Source: Deltaproteobacteria bacterium
Lineage (GTDB): Bacteria; Acidobacteriota; Thermoanaerobaculia; Multivoradales; JAHZIX01
Length of the DNA stretch: 64,000 bases
Reading direction: 5' to 3'
NCBI GenBank assembly: GCA_022601195.1
Contig: JAHZIX010000045.1
Coordinates: 816,884 to 880,883, forward strand
Part shown: positions 23,739-32,585 of the stretch, in pieces
Layout of the letters: each line of letters begins with the position of its first letter
How positions within the stretch are numbered: position 1 is the first letter of the stretch
Notes under the pieces: generated by a model
The model's database searches: none
Seen by the model: only the letters and a program-made list of their open reading frames with translations
Told to the model about the DNA's origin: nothing
Translations under genes and position numbers: made by a program

Positions 23739-24926
23739 TTAGCTTCGAGATTCGGCTTCGAAAGCTTTCTGGATTTGTCGAGCGATGATCAGGTGCTGCA
23801 CTTCGGAAGTGCCCTCATAGATGCGCAATGCCCGCACTGATCGGTAGAGGCGATCGACCGGGCTGGAGGCGAGGACTCCGGCCCCGCCGAGAATCTGGAC
23901 CGCGTCATCCACTACCCGTTGAGCCGATTCGGTGGCGAATAGCTTGGCCATGGCAGACTCCAGCGTAACCCGCTCGGCACCTTGGTCCGCTTGCCGAGCG
24001 GCGCGAAAGGTCAGTAAGCGGCTGGCTGTCAAATCCGTGGCCATGCGGGCCAGTTTTTGTTGCACCAGCTGAAACTCTCCTAGAGCCTTGCCAAATTGTT
24101 TTCTCTGGGCCGAATGGCTCAAAGCTTCCTCGAGGGCTCGACTGGCCATGCCACAAGCGGCGGCGGCTACGGTGGCCCGGAGTCGATCGAGGGTACCCAT
24201 CCCCAATTTGAACCCTCCGCCTTCGATGCCCAGCAAGGCTTCCGAGGGAAGGCGGCAGTCGTCGAAGAGGAGCTCGCCCAAGGGGTGAGGAGAGCTGAGA
24301 ATCTGGGGACCGACGTACTCCAGCCCCGGGGCGTCGGCTTCGACCAGAAAACAGGAGATCCCTCGGTGGCCCGCCTCTGGATCAGTGACGGCAAAAACCG
24401 TGTAGAAGTCGGCCAGCCCGGCGTTGGAGATGAAATGCTTGCGGCCCGAGAGAATCCACTCTCCGCCGTCTCGTCGGGCGGTCGTGGTCATCGCCGAAAC
24501 ATCGGATCCCGCCTCTGGCTCGGTCATGGCGAAGGCCGCCATGGCCCGCCCCGTAGAGACCTCCGGTAGATAACGGTGTCGTTGCTCCTCGGTGCCGGCG
24601 AGGGTGATGGGCATGGAGCCCAGGCACTGGAGGGCGAAGATGTCGTCTGCCAAGGGCGACGCTGCCGCTAGCCGTTCCCGGATCAAGCAGCAAGCTCGCA
24701 GGTCCGGCGCTCCAGGAAGGCCACCATAGCTTTCTGGAATGGCGTAGCCATAGAGATTTTCTTTTCCCAGAATTCCGAGAATCTCCAACGCCTGCCGTCT
24801 TCCGGCGTCGTCGTCCTCGGGAGGAGGGAGGGGAGCGATTCGTCGCGCTGCGATGGCGGCAACGTCACTGGCCAGATCGAGGTGGTGATCTTCCAAAAAG
24901 GCACGGATTGTGGCGGTATCCAACAT
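23739..24926 (-). CDS. Acyl-CoA dehydrogenase
   Basis: A 395-aa FAD enzyme of the acyl-CoA dehydrogenase family: CLGSMPITLAGTEEQRHRYL, FAMTEPEAGSDVSAM (signature 1), GRKHFISNAG, the C-terminal QILGGAGV and the catalytic base in RIYEGTSEVQ. It would oxidise a cyclic or branched acyl-CoA to the enoyl-CoA. Length is normal. The ATG at 24926 has GGAGG upstream. It is alone on the minus strand between convergent and divergent genes. Because a fused aminobenzoyl-CoA monooxygenase and an enoyl-CoA hydratase/RidA/SDR set occur within 15 kb, a role in ring cleavage products of anthraniloyl-CoA is plausible, but a fatty acid role is equally possible. Confidence 0.9.
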   Translation of the reverse strand: MLDTATIRAFLEDHHLDLASDVAAIAARRIAPLPPPEDDDAGRRQALEILGILGKENLYGYAIPESYGGLPGAPDLRACCLIRERLAAASPLADDIFALQCLGSMPITLAGTEEQRHRYLPEVSTGRAMAAFAMTEPEAGSDVSAMTTTARRDGGEWILSGRKHFISNAGLADFYTVFAVTDPEAGHRGISCFLVEADAPGLEYVGPQILSSPHPLGELLFDDCRLPSEALLGIEGGGFKLGMGTLDRLRATVAAAACGMASRALEEALSHSAQRKQFGKALGEFQLVQQKLARMATDLTASRLLTFRAARQADQGAERVTLESAMAKLFATESAQRVVDDAVQILGGAGVLASSPVDRLYRSVRALRIYEGTSEVQHLIIARQIQKAFEAESRS

Positions 24927-25104
24927 GAGCCTCCGCAGCCTACCACCGTTCTTCCATGACCCTGCCGGATCGGTGACCGACCTGGATCTCGCCTTTGGAA
25001 GTAGACGAAGAGGGAATCTTTTGACCTCCCACGGTGTCTAACAGGAAAGAGCAGGCTTCACCTCTGGTGAAGCGACACCTCTCGAATGGCGAAAGGAGGC
25101 GACG

Positions 25105-26370
25105 ATGGCACAGGGATGGGGACGTCGATGGAAGGTGGGAGCCCAAGTGGGGCTGGTTTCGTTGTTGGGTGTTTCACCGTTGGTTGCAGACTGGGAAAAG
25201 GGGACGACGGCCCTTCAGGCGGGACGATACGAAGAGGCGGTGCAGGAGCTACGAGAGGTCGTCGAGGCTCACCCGGAGTATGCTGCTGCCTATTACATGT
25301 TGGGAACTGCCCAGCACAGCCTTGAGCAGTCTTCGGAAGCTATTGCGAGCTTTCGCCGGGCGGTGGAATTGGATAAGACTTCGGCGAAGTACGCCTTTTC
25401 CCTAGCCCAGGCTTTTCTCTCGACCCAGCAACCGGAGCGGGTGTTGACGACCTTGGAGGCCCACTCTCCTGCGGATCTTCCCGAAGCCATGAGGGTTCGC
25501 TATGCCGAGACTCTGGCTGCAGCGGTAGGTCAGAGCGAAGCGCCGGAAAAGGCTCTGGTTCAATTGGAGCGGGCGGCCCGGTCGCTACCGCAGGTGCCGC
25601 CTCTATGGTTGGCTCTGGGAAAAGCAAGAGGAAAGGCCGACGACTTCAAGGGCTCCTTCCAGGCTTATCAGAAGGCTCTCGAACTCAACCCACAAGACTC
25701 TGTTGCCGGCCGCTTAGCGGTGCGCCAAGCTTGGTTGGTGGCCGATGCCGAGGAGCCACCGGCGGATTTGGGCTGGTACCGCAAAGCGGCTCTCGTGGCA
25801 GAGCAGCTGGCTGCTGCGGAGCCCTCCGTGACCCATGCCAGCCTGGCTGGCGATTCCTACCTTCATGCCAAGAACTATGCAGCTGCCCGTCGATGGTTGG
25901 AGACAGCTCTTGCAGCTGATTCGAACAGGCCGGGCACGGCCCTCTCATTGGCTCGCTGCTCCCTCGGCCTAGAGGAGGACCAGCGAGCTCTGGAGGAGCT
26001 GGAGGCGGCCTACCGGAAAGCGCAGGTAGCTGACGACTCCGAGGTTCTCGTCAGTATTGCCCGGTCCCAGGGTTTTGCCTATCACAAAGTGGGCGACTAT
26101 CGCCGCGCCGCGGAAGCCTATCGCCGTGCCGGTGACGAGGCGAAGGCTGTGGAGATGATGGGCTTTCAACAGCTAGCCGATAGCAACAAGGACGTCGACC
26201 GCAATCGGAAAGAATGCCTCGCCAAGAAACGGGCGGTGGACCTGGACCGAAAAGAAATGGAAGCGAAAAGAGCCCTCTTCAGTGTTGAGGAGTGGTTGAA
26301 GATCGAGGGAGGCTTCGCTCGTCAACTGGCGGAATGTCAGCGATACCTGGACGTCGAGGGTGTCTCCTAA
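25105..26370 (+). CDS. Secreted TPR-repeat protein
   Basis: A 421-aa protein with an N-terminal export segment (WKVGAQVGLVSLLGVSPLVA) and at least seven TPR units from residue 30 to 345: GRYEEAVQELREVVEAHPEY, YYMLGTAQHSLEQSSEAIAS, SFQAYQKALELNPQDS, YAAARRWLETALAADSNRPG, DYRRAAEAYRRAGDEAKAVE and others. The last 65 residues are charged (KECLAKKRAVDLDRKEMEAK) and may form a helix. TPR proteins are scaffolds; no partner is evident. AAAGGAGG lies before the ATG. It converges with the Ser/Thr kinase gene, a hairpin lying between them. Confidence 0.85.
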   Translation: MAQGWGRRWKVGAQVGLVSLLGVSPLVADWEKGTTALQAGRYEEAVQELREVVEAHPEYAAAYYMLGTAQHSLEQSSEAIASFRRAVELDKTSAKYAFSLAQAFLSTQQPERVLTTLEAHSPADLPEAMRVRYAETLAAAVGQSEAPEKALVQLERAARSLPQVPPLWLALGKARGKADDFKGSFQAYQKALELNPQDSVAGRLAVRQAWLVADAEEPPADLGWYRKAALVAEQLAAAEPSVTHASLAGDSYLHAKNYAAARRWLETALAADSNRPGTALSLARCSLGLEEDQRALEELEAAYRKAQVADDSEVLVSIARSQGFAYHKVGDYRRAAEAYRRAGDEAKAVEMMGFQQLADSNKDVDRNRKECLAKKRAVDLDRKEMEAKRALFSVEEWLKIEGGFARQLAECQRYLDVEGVS

Positions 26371-26385
26371 GGCTCCGTTTGGCCG

Positions 26386-26412
26386 CCAGCCCTTCTTTTG
26401 AAGAGGGGCTGG
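26386..26412. terminator. Hairpin between convergent TPR and kinase genes
   Basis: CCAGCCC and GGGCTGG pair perfectly with an inner CTTC/GAAG pairing. There is no T tract on either side, so it is a weak or factor-assisted terminator at best. Confidence 0.4.
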
Positions 26413-26433
26413 TGAAGAGGCCTCCTAGGGACC

Positions 26434-29358
26434 TTATCTATCGGAAGTAGGGTTCCTTCGCCAGGCTTCGATCTTTTCGATGGGCTCGGCCATCGCCGGC
26501 TCGGAAACACGGTCGAGATAGGTGAGGGCTTCCTGTGCCAATCCGTTCGCTTCCACAGACCGACCTGCCAACCGGCGAATTCGAGCCAGGGCGAAGAGGG
26601 TCTGTCCCCGAAGCAGGGGGTCGCCATCTTGCTGGGCTTGGATCGCCAGAGAGCGTTCCAGTTTGAGGGCTGCCTTTCTACGGTCGCCGAGGCCCAGCGC
26701 TGCTTCTCCCTGGAGGCGTAGGTTCTCCGCTAGCCAGGGGTGTTCCGGCCAGGACTCTTGCAGCAGGCCAGCAGCATCGTCAGCGAGCCTCCTAGCTTCC
26801 CCAAAACGGTCACTCTCTAGAGCGGTCAAAGAAGCGAGCTGAAGGACCTGCACGGCAAAGATCGGGGATGGGTCAATGCCTTCGAACAGAGCCCGCACGG
26901 ACTCTCCTAGGAGTTCCCAACCTTTCTCGGCCCTGTTGGTGAGGCTGAGAGCTCGACCCTTGAGGCCCAATACATAGTGTAGGAATGCTGGCCGGGGAGG
27001 TTCTTCGAGGTGAGCTCTTTCGATGGCTTCTTCGAACAGCTCGAGAGCTCGTTCGACCCTTCCCGAGATGGTCTCTACACTAGCTAGAGCGACCAAGGCG
27101 TCCGTACGATGGGGGCTGTTGGTCTCACCGGCCTCCTTGAATAGGTCGAGACTTTTCTCGATGGATTCCCTAGCCTTGCTCAAGCGTCCCCGGAGGGCCT
27201 GAGCCTCACCCAGATACAGTAGGGTACGGGCCCTCCAAGAATCGAGTCGGTCGATCTCGGAGGTGGTGAGCATGTCGAGGAATACCTTCTCCCCCTGGTG
27301 GAAGCGACCGCTGATCAACAGAGCTTGGCCGAAATAGGCTTGGCTGGTCAGAAGAGTTGGGTGGCTCCCGCCGAGGTGTAACCGTTGACGCCTGGAAGCC
27401 TCGGTGAAATGGCCGAGGCCAGCCTCTTCGTCGTCGAGCAGAATCTCGATGACGGCGAGGCCATGGAGAGCTCGGGCCGTCCTTGGGTGATCCTTGCCAA
27501 GGTTCAGATCCATTGATTTCAGGGCAGCTTCAGAGTGGACCTTCGCCTCCGCGAGGCGGTTCTGACGCAGGCGTACAGCGCTCAGGTTGTGATGGAGGTG
27601 CGCGGTCAGCTCCGCTGGCCCACCCAGTTCTTGAATGATCGAGCGCGCCTTATTTTCAAGGACTCGAGCACGCTCATACTCGCCTCTTCGATGCCCGGCC
27701 AGAAACATCGCGAGGGAGAGGGCTCGAGCCTGAATTTCATCTTCCCCCGCGGCCTCCGACACCCGAATGGTCCGCTCCAAGAGTCGGGTGGCCTCCGCTT
27801 CCCGGTGCAGGTCGAGTTGGTGCCGGGCACAGGAATAGAGAGATTCGGAGAGTAGGCCCGGGTCTTGTAGGCTCTCGGCTTCGGCGATGGCTCCACAGGC
27901 GAGATCTGTGGCTTCAGTGACCAATCCGGCGCTGAAGAAGATCCCTGCTTTGCCCAGGTCTCCCCGAACTCTTCTCCGGCTCTCCTCTAGCTCTGGATCT
28001 TGGGTTGAGGCGGGTAGGTCAGAGAGGCCGAGACAGCCTTGGGCCGAAGTCAACCCTTGAGTGGCCTCGATGGCTCTCTGAACCACCACGGAGTCTGCAC
28101 CTTCGAATACCAGGAGAAGCGTGTCGAGCTCGCGCAGTCGATCCTCGAGGCATCGGCGCTGGCTCTGGGTAGACGTCTCGGCTCGAGCTACCTCCCGCCA
28201 AAGATCGAGAGCTCCGACAAGTTGTGTCTCCACTCGCTGCCATTGGTCGAGGCCGAAATCGCCGGCTACCGAGTGGAAGGCGCGGCTTGCCGCCTCCCGT
28301 CTCTCGGGGTTCCAAACCTCACTCACGGATCTCGTTGGTGATTCTCCCGTGCCTTGGAGTACCGTCATCAGGAGAGCGACACCACCGACGAAAGCCGTAG
28401 CGAGACCCGTCGCGCGTCGGCGGGAAATACTCCGAGGGCCTTTGGCCAAGTTTTCTAAGAGAGCTCCCATAGAGGGGAACCGATCTTCCGGATTCCGGGC
28501 CAGGCCTCGGGTCAGCAAGCGCCGGAGCCAGCCGGGGACCCTTCCTCTGGGCATCGTAGGTTGAGATGCATCGGAAGGGGAGCTCGGGAAGTCGCCGTAG
28601 AGGGCGTGGTGGAGGGCAACGCAGAAGCTGTATTGGTCACTCTGGGGACCGGCAAACCTACCGGTTGCGATCTCCGGCGCCAGGTAACCGGGGGTTCCAC
28701 CGGGTTGTTGGGAAGGAGGGAGGCGTGGCTCCGGGACGGAGCTTTCCATGAATGGCTGGGAGGCCTCCTGGGGTGAAATCATCTCCGCCGCCAAGCCAAA
28801 ATCTACGATGCAAGGAGAGCCGTCCTCGCGCACCATGACGTTGCTCGGCTTGAAATCTCGATGAACGATCCCCTCCGCGTGGGCAGCAGCTAAGCCCTCT
28901 CCAATGGGAAGAAAAATCTTGATGATTTCCGAGCAGCTGCGCTCGGTCATCAACCAATGGTGCAGGGTGGTTCCGTGAAGGAACTCCATGGCTAAGAAGG
29001 GCTGCTCTCCTCGGGTGCCGAGATCCAGCACCTGAACGACGTTGGGATGGGAGAGCTTGGCGAGAGCTCTCGCCTCTTGCAGAAGCCGAGGCCAAGCCCC
29101 CTCGGACCTGCTCCGAAAGCGGAGCAGCTTGAGAGCGACCCGACGCCCAAGGAGGGGGTCAAAGGCCGCATACACCATTCCCATTCCTCCAACACCGACT
29201 CGTTTGAGAATCCTGTACCGACCGAATTCGGCCCCTTCCGGGATATTCGGCGGCATGGCCGGGCCTGGCCTGGCGCCAGGGAGATAGTCGTGGGTTTGAG
29301 TCACCGTTTCCGGACGGACCGGTGGAGGGGCAGCGGTGGAGTCCCTCGGGGTCTTCAT
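26434..29358 (-). CDS. Ser/Thr protein kinase with TPR-rich C-terminal half
   Basis: A 974-aa kinase. The Hanks-type kinase domain covers residues about 45-310: GVGGMGMVYAAFDP glycine loop, VALKLL lysine, HRDFKPSNV catalytic loop and VDFGLA. A single transmembrane segment follows (LATAFVGGVALLMTVLQG), then 600 residues of helical TPR-like repeats (AKVHSEAALKSMDLNLGKDH, RLSKARESIEKSLDLFKEAG, DRRKAALKLERSLAIQAQQ). Such kinases sense via the TPR part and phosphorylate regulators. The FHA-domain sigma-54 activator gene lies directly upstream in the same operon (about 30 bases), and FHA domains bind phospho-Thr, so it is a likely partner. The ATG at 29358 is preferred over a GTG at 29367; neither has a strong ribosome binding site. 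Confidence 0.9.
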   Translation of the reverse strand: MKTPRDSTAAPPPVRPETVTQTHDYLPGARPGPAMPPNIPEGAEFGRYRILKRVGVGGMGMVYAAFDPLLGRRVALKLLRFRSRSEGAWPRLLQEARALAKLSHPNVVQVLDLGTRGEQPFLAMEFLHGTTLHHWLMTERSCSEIIKIFLPIGEGLAAAHAEGIVHRDFKPSNVMVREDGSPCIVDFGLAAEMISPQEASQPFMESSVPEPRLPPSQQPGGTPGYLAPEIATGRFAGPQSDQYSFCVALHHALYGDFPSSPSDASQPTMPRGRVPGWLRRLLTRGLARNPEDRFPSMGALLENLAKGPRSISRRRATGLATAFVGGVALLMTVLQGTGESPTRSVSEVWNPERREAASRAFHSVAGDFGLDQWQRVETQLVGALDLWREVARAETSTQSQRRCLEDRLRELDTLLLVFEGADSVVVQRAIEATQGLTSAQGCLGLSDLPASTQDPELEESRRRVRGDLGKAGIFFSAGLVTEATDLACGAIAEAESLQDPGLLSESLYSCARHQLDLHREAEATRLLERTIRVSEAAGEDEIQARALSLAMFLAGHRRGEYERARVLENKARSIIQELGGPAELTAHLHHNLSAVRLRQNRLAEAKVHSEAALKSMDLNLGKDHPRTARALHGLAVIEILLDDEEAGLGHFTEASRRQRLHLGGSHPTLLTSQAYFGQALLISGRFHQGEKVFLDMLTTSEIDRLDSWRARTLLYLGEAQALRGRLSKARESIEKSLDLFKEAGETNSPHRTDALVALASVETISGRVERALELFEEAIERAHLEEPPRPAFLHYVLGLKGRALSLTNRAEKGWELLGESVRALFEGIDPSPIFAVQVLQLASLTALESDRFGEARRLADDAAGLLQESWPEHPWLAENLRLQGEAALGLGDRRKAALKLERSLAIQAQQDGDPLLRGQTLFALARIRRLAGRSVEANGLAQEALTYLDRVSEPAMAEPIEKIEAWRRNPTSDR

Positions 29359-29391
29359 GTCGTCCACTTGTTGCCGACTTCGGGTTGTCAG

Positions 29392-31200
29392 CTAGCTCGG
29401 GACCTGCTGCGGTTGATCCGGGTCTTCCACCAAACCCAGGCGTCGCATTCGGTAGAGAAGCCCGTTTCTCGAGATGGCCAGAAGTCGAGAGGCCTGAGAA
29501 CGGTTGCCTCCGGCCTGGTCTAGAGCAGCGAGGATCAGCCGGCGTTCAACCGCGGAGACCTGATGGTTGAGGTCGAGGTCTGATACCGGGTTTGGAGCGG
29601 ATGGCAGGGAGTCGCAGGCCTGGATTCGGGAAGGGAGGAGACTGGAGTCTATGGCTCCGCCGGGAGGGCAGCGGTAAACCAGGCGACTCACCTCGTGCTT
29701 TAGTTCCCGCAGGTTGCCGGGCCAAGGGTAAGCGGTCATCTGCCGCAGAGCACGGGAGGTCATTCCACGAATTCGTTTGCCGATGTCCAGGCTGGCCCTG
29801 GCGACGAAAGCTTCGATGTAGGTCGGAAGATCCTCGCGGCGCTGAACCAAGGATGGAATCTCCAGGACGAAGCCGGAGATCCGAAAATAGAGATCCGATC
29901 GGAAGCTGCCGTCGTCGATTCGCTGCAACAGATCAGCATGGGTTGCCGCGACGATGCGCACGTCGAAAACCTTCGGAGTTCCTCCAACGGGTGTCACCTC
30001 CCCATGGTCGAGTACCCGGAGGAGCTTCGCCTGGAGAGTCGAGGGCATATCGCCGATTTCATCGAGAAAGAGGACTCCTCCATCAGCACGAGGAAAGGAT
30101 CCCAATCGGGGCGCGACGCCGGTGGCTACCCCGGCCTCGATTCCGAATAGCTCGGCCTCCAGCAGATCCGCTGGGATGGCGGCGCAGTTGACCGCTACAA
30201 AGGGGCCTCGAGAGCGCTCGGAGGAAGCGTGGATGGTGCGACTCAAGAGGTCCTTGCCGACTCCGGTAGGGCCCGTCAGGAGGACTGGGAGGTCCCCTTG
30301 GAGGGATTCCTGGAGCTCGTCTCGAAGCCGACTTGCTGCAGGCGATCGACCCTCGATATAGCCCTCCGGGTAGACCAGGTGACGAACCGGCGAGTGCTCC
30401 TGGACCGGCGGAGAGGTATGGCCGCGGGCGAGGGCAAACAGGCGCAGCAGGGGGGCAGCGAGCTCTTCGCTCAGCGGTGACTCGGGATCTTTCGGAAAGA
30501 ACAAGCCCAGGCCTGACGGTCTATGGAGCACCCCTTGCCAGGACTTGCCGGCAACTGGCTGATTGGGTCCCCTAGCTTCATCTGTGGGAAGGCTATGGGT
30601 GAGCCTTTCCAACTCGGCCAAGGGAACCTCTTCCAACGGGCCGTGCATTCCCACCGGTAGCACTCCCTCCGGGGTCGATTCCAGGAGGCAGAGGCAGTCG
30701 ATGCGGAGGCTTTCTGCGAGAGTGGTGATTCCTTGAGATGAAGCGGGCTCGGCGAGAGATAGAAGAGCGCAGAGGATGTCTAAGGTGGTTTGGGCCGGCG
30801 GCTGTGGGCCGGGGGCGCCGAGAGTCGGCGTAGGTTCTGCGGTGGGTAGAGCTCCGGAAGGTGCGTCTCCAAGGATGGCGAGCTCTTGGTCGGAGCTGTG
30901 AAGATCTACCAGTTCTAGAGTCACCGGCCCCAGGCGGATTTCGTCGCCGGGCCAGAGAGGCGACTCGGCCGCCGCTGCGCCATTGACGAGAGTCCCGTTT
31001 TTACTACCGAGGTCGCTGATCCTCAGGCCTTCTTGGTCGAAGCGAATGACCGCATGGCGACGGGAGACTCCGGCTTCTGAAAAAGCTTCTCCGCTTGCCA
31101 GATCACGGCCCAGGACGGTTTCCCCAGGAGTCAGCAAGATGGGAGCACGCGACCTTGCTTCGTCTCTTCGAACGAGTTGAAACAGGGGTGATCGCTTCAC
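29392..31200 (-). CDS. FHA-domain sigma-54-dependent transcription activator
   Basis: A 602-aa regulator. Residues 20-98 are an FHA domain (VLGRDLASG, VSRRHAVIRF, ISDLGSKNGTLVNG), which reads phospho-Thr in place of a receiver. Residues about 100-270 form a GAF-like region (CALLSLAEPASSQGITTLAE). The AAA+ domain has Walker A TGPTGVGKD near 310 and Walker B GGVLFLDEIGDM near 373; the sigma-54 contact loop reads GVATGV where GAFTGA is usual. A Fis-type helix-turn-helix closes it (GNRSQASRLLAISRNGLLYRM). The GTG start at 31200 follows GAGGAACGG. It is followed by the kinase gene and is divergent from a secreted protein gene with a sigma-54-like promoter and palindromic operators, its most obvious candidate target. 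Confidence 0.92.
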   Translation of the reverse strand: MKRSPLFQLVRRDEARSRAPILLTPGETVLGRDLASGEAFSEAGVSRRHAVIRFDQEGLRISDLGSKNGTLVNGAAAAESPLWPGDEIRLGPVTLELVDLHSSDQELAILGDAPSGALPTAEPTPTLGAPGPQPPAQTTLDILCALLSLAEPASSQGITTLAESLRIDCLCLLESTPEGVLPVGMHGPLEEVPLAELERLTHSLPTDEARGPNQPVAGKSWQGVLHRPSGLGLFFPKDPESPLSEELAAPLLRLFALARGHTSPPVQEHSPVRHLVYPEGYIEGRSPAASRLRDELQESLQGDLPVLLTGPTGVGKDLLSRTIHASSERSRGPFVAVNCAAIPADLLEAELFGIEAGVATGVAPRLGSFPRADGGVLFLDEIGDMPSTLQAKLLRVLDHGEVTPVGGTPKVFDVRIVAATHADLLQRIDDGSFRSDLYFRISGFVLEIPSLVQRREDLPTYIEAFVARASLDIGKRIRGMTSRALRQMTAYPWPGNLRELKHEVSRLVYRCPPGGAIDSSLLPSRIQACDSLPSAPNPVSDLDLNHQVSAVERRLILAALDQAGGNRSQASRLLAISRNGLLYRMRRLGLVEDPDQPQQVPS

Positions 31201-31419
31201 GCCGTTCCTCGAAAGAAAAAGATCGGGCTCTTGTTCTGGGAGGCATTCGGGCTGTGGCCGAGATGCGAAGAGCGCCTTAATAATATTCTGAAAGACAATC
31301 TAGCAGCCTAGGACTGTACTCCTAGCTGAGCTAAAACTCAAGTAGCGATAGGCCTCGAGGATGGCACCAACGGCCCCCCTGGAGTGCTTTCGAGAAAGGA
31401 GCCTCTGATGGCCGCGACC

Positions 31420-31456
31420 GCCCTCAATGAGGGCAGGGAGTGCCCTCATTGAGGGC
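31420..31456. promoter_or_regulatory. Tandem palindromic operator (candidate activator binding site)
   Basis: Two 15-bp palindromes, GCCCTCAATGAGGGC (31420-31434) and GCCCTCATTGAGGGC (31442-31456), stand 22 bases apart, about two helix turns; together they also form a perfect 16-bp inverted repeat around GGGAG. They lie 55-90 bases upstream of a sigma-54-like promoter, where enhancer-binding activators bind, and between the divergent FHA activator gene and the secreted protein gene. They could also fold as a hairpin in RNA. Confidence 0.65.
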
Positions 31457-31510
31457 AGACCGTTTCTCTCTGACAATAAGTTCGCCATGTAATGCGCAAT
31501 TCTTGACCTA

Positions 31511-31526
31511 TGGCACCGAAAGTGCA
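31511..31526 (+). promoter_or_regulatory. Sigma-54-like promoter
   Basis: TGGCACCGAAAGTGCA has GG at 31512-31513 and GC at 31524-31525 with the required 10 bases between, and a perfect TGGCAC -24 element; the -12 element is GTGC where TTGC is usual. Expected transcript start near 31537, leaving a leader of about 125 bases before the secreted protein gene at 31661. Confidence 0.6.
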
Positions 31527-31660
31527 GAAAGCATCCTCGAGACTAGTGCTGATCCCTTCCGGAAGCAAAGGAATGGAGTGGAGGAAAACTCCTCTTCACT
31601 TCCTGTCTTTGGGATGTGAAGGCCACTAGTCGATAGTTAACTTTTTTGGAGGAAGACAGG

Positions 31661-32404
31661 ATGAAATGTTCAGCTTTGCGCCCATTGATGTTCGTGCTCG
31701 CCCTATTGTTGGCCGTGCCCGAGGCCCAGGCAGCCCAGTCGTGGAATGACCAAGGATGCCTCAGCACCTCCAACGACGATCCCTTCTTTACTCTTGCCAT
31801 TTCCCGGAAGAGTTTCACCAGACAGATCAAGAGGACGAGTCAGAAAGGGAAAGAGACCGACCTGGGGGAATCCAGCTACAAATGGAAGACGAGCACTCAG
31901 GTCAATCACAACCTCGATCACGCCATGATTTTCGATTCCTTTGTCGGTTCGGATGCCTTCGCTTCCGTCGATTCGGACACTCTAGTCAAGAGGTATAGCA
32001 CCAAGTGTTTCAAGGCGACGTTGTCTCTCTACGATGTACAGATTGGCCTCGGTAGTTTTCTCTACGGTTTCTGTGAGCCGATCGTGAGCAGCTCTGGCGA
32101 TGCGGATGTTCGAGTCAACTGGGATTACTCTCCAGGAGTCAATATCTTCAGTGAGTTCGAGTTCCAGTCGAAATCTGCCATTAGCCTCAACTGCGATATT
32201 GGAATCGCATACGTCGAAGGCGGCATTCACGGAGACCTCCGTTACGGCATCGAAACCGATACCAGCTCGAACACCATGGAACGCTACCTCGATTTGGATG
32301 TCTACGCGACGGCTGAAGCAGGGACCGCTTTCTCGAGCGGTCTGTGGACTTGGGAATCGAACCATTACAACAACCGTCTCTATAAAGATATCGTTTCCTA
32401 TTAG
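31661..32404 (+). CDS. Secreted protein of unknown function
   Basis: A 247-aa exported protein with a clear signal peptide (MKCSALRPLMFVLALLLAVP, cut after AQA-A). The mature part is beta-rich with five Cys after the cut (QGCLS, TKCFK, GFCEP, NCDIG and others) and long alternating polar/aromatic strands (FSEFEFQSKSAISLNCDIGI read in parts, YLDLDVYATAEAGTAF), compatible with a beta-sandwich or small barrel. No family is recognised. GGAGGAAGACAGG precedes the ATG. The sigma-54-like promoter and tandem palindromes upstream suggest it is the switched target of the divergent FHA activator/kinase pair. Confidence 0.75.
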   Translation: MKCSALRPLMFVLALLLAVPEAQAAQSWNDQGCLSTSNDDPFFTLAISRKSFTRQIKRTSQKGKETDLGESSYKWKTSTQVNHNLDHAMIFDSFVGSDAFASVDSDTLVKRYSTKCFKATLSLYDVQIGLGSFLYGFCEPIVSSSGDADVRVNWDYSPGVNIFSEFEFQSKSAISLNCDIGIAYVEGGIHGDLRYGIETDTSSNTMERYLDLDVYATAEAGTAFSSGLWTWESNHYNNRLYKDIVSY

Positions 32405-32493
32405 ATCTCTTTCCGGCGGGGTGCTGAGCCCTGCGCTAGTTCCCTTCGTTCATATTCGAGGACTGCTTTCGGTGTGGAGGGAGTGAACCGCAC

Positions 32494-32510
32494 TGGGCAC
32501 GAGTTGTGCC
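32494..32510 (+). promoter_or_regulatory. Second sigma-54-like element, also a palindrome
   Basis: GGGCACGAGTTGTGCCC has GG (32496-32497) and GC (32508-32509) 10 bases apart with GGCACG matching the -24 consensus; the -12 part is GTGC as in the site at 31511. It is also a perfect inverted repeat GGGCAC-N5-GTGCCC, so it may instead be an operator. It lies about 75 bases before the next gene. Confidence 0.45.
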
Positions 32511-32585
32511 CCGTCGGTAGTGTCGATCAAACGGTCTGATACCTGAGATTTGCCTGCGGTAGAAGAAGAGCGGGAGCTCGAAGGA

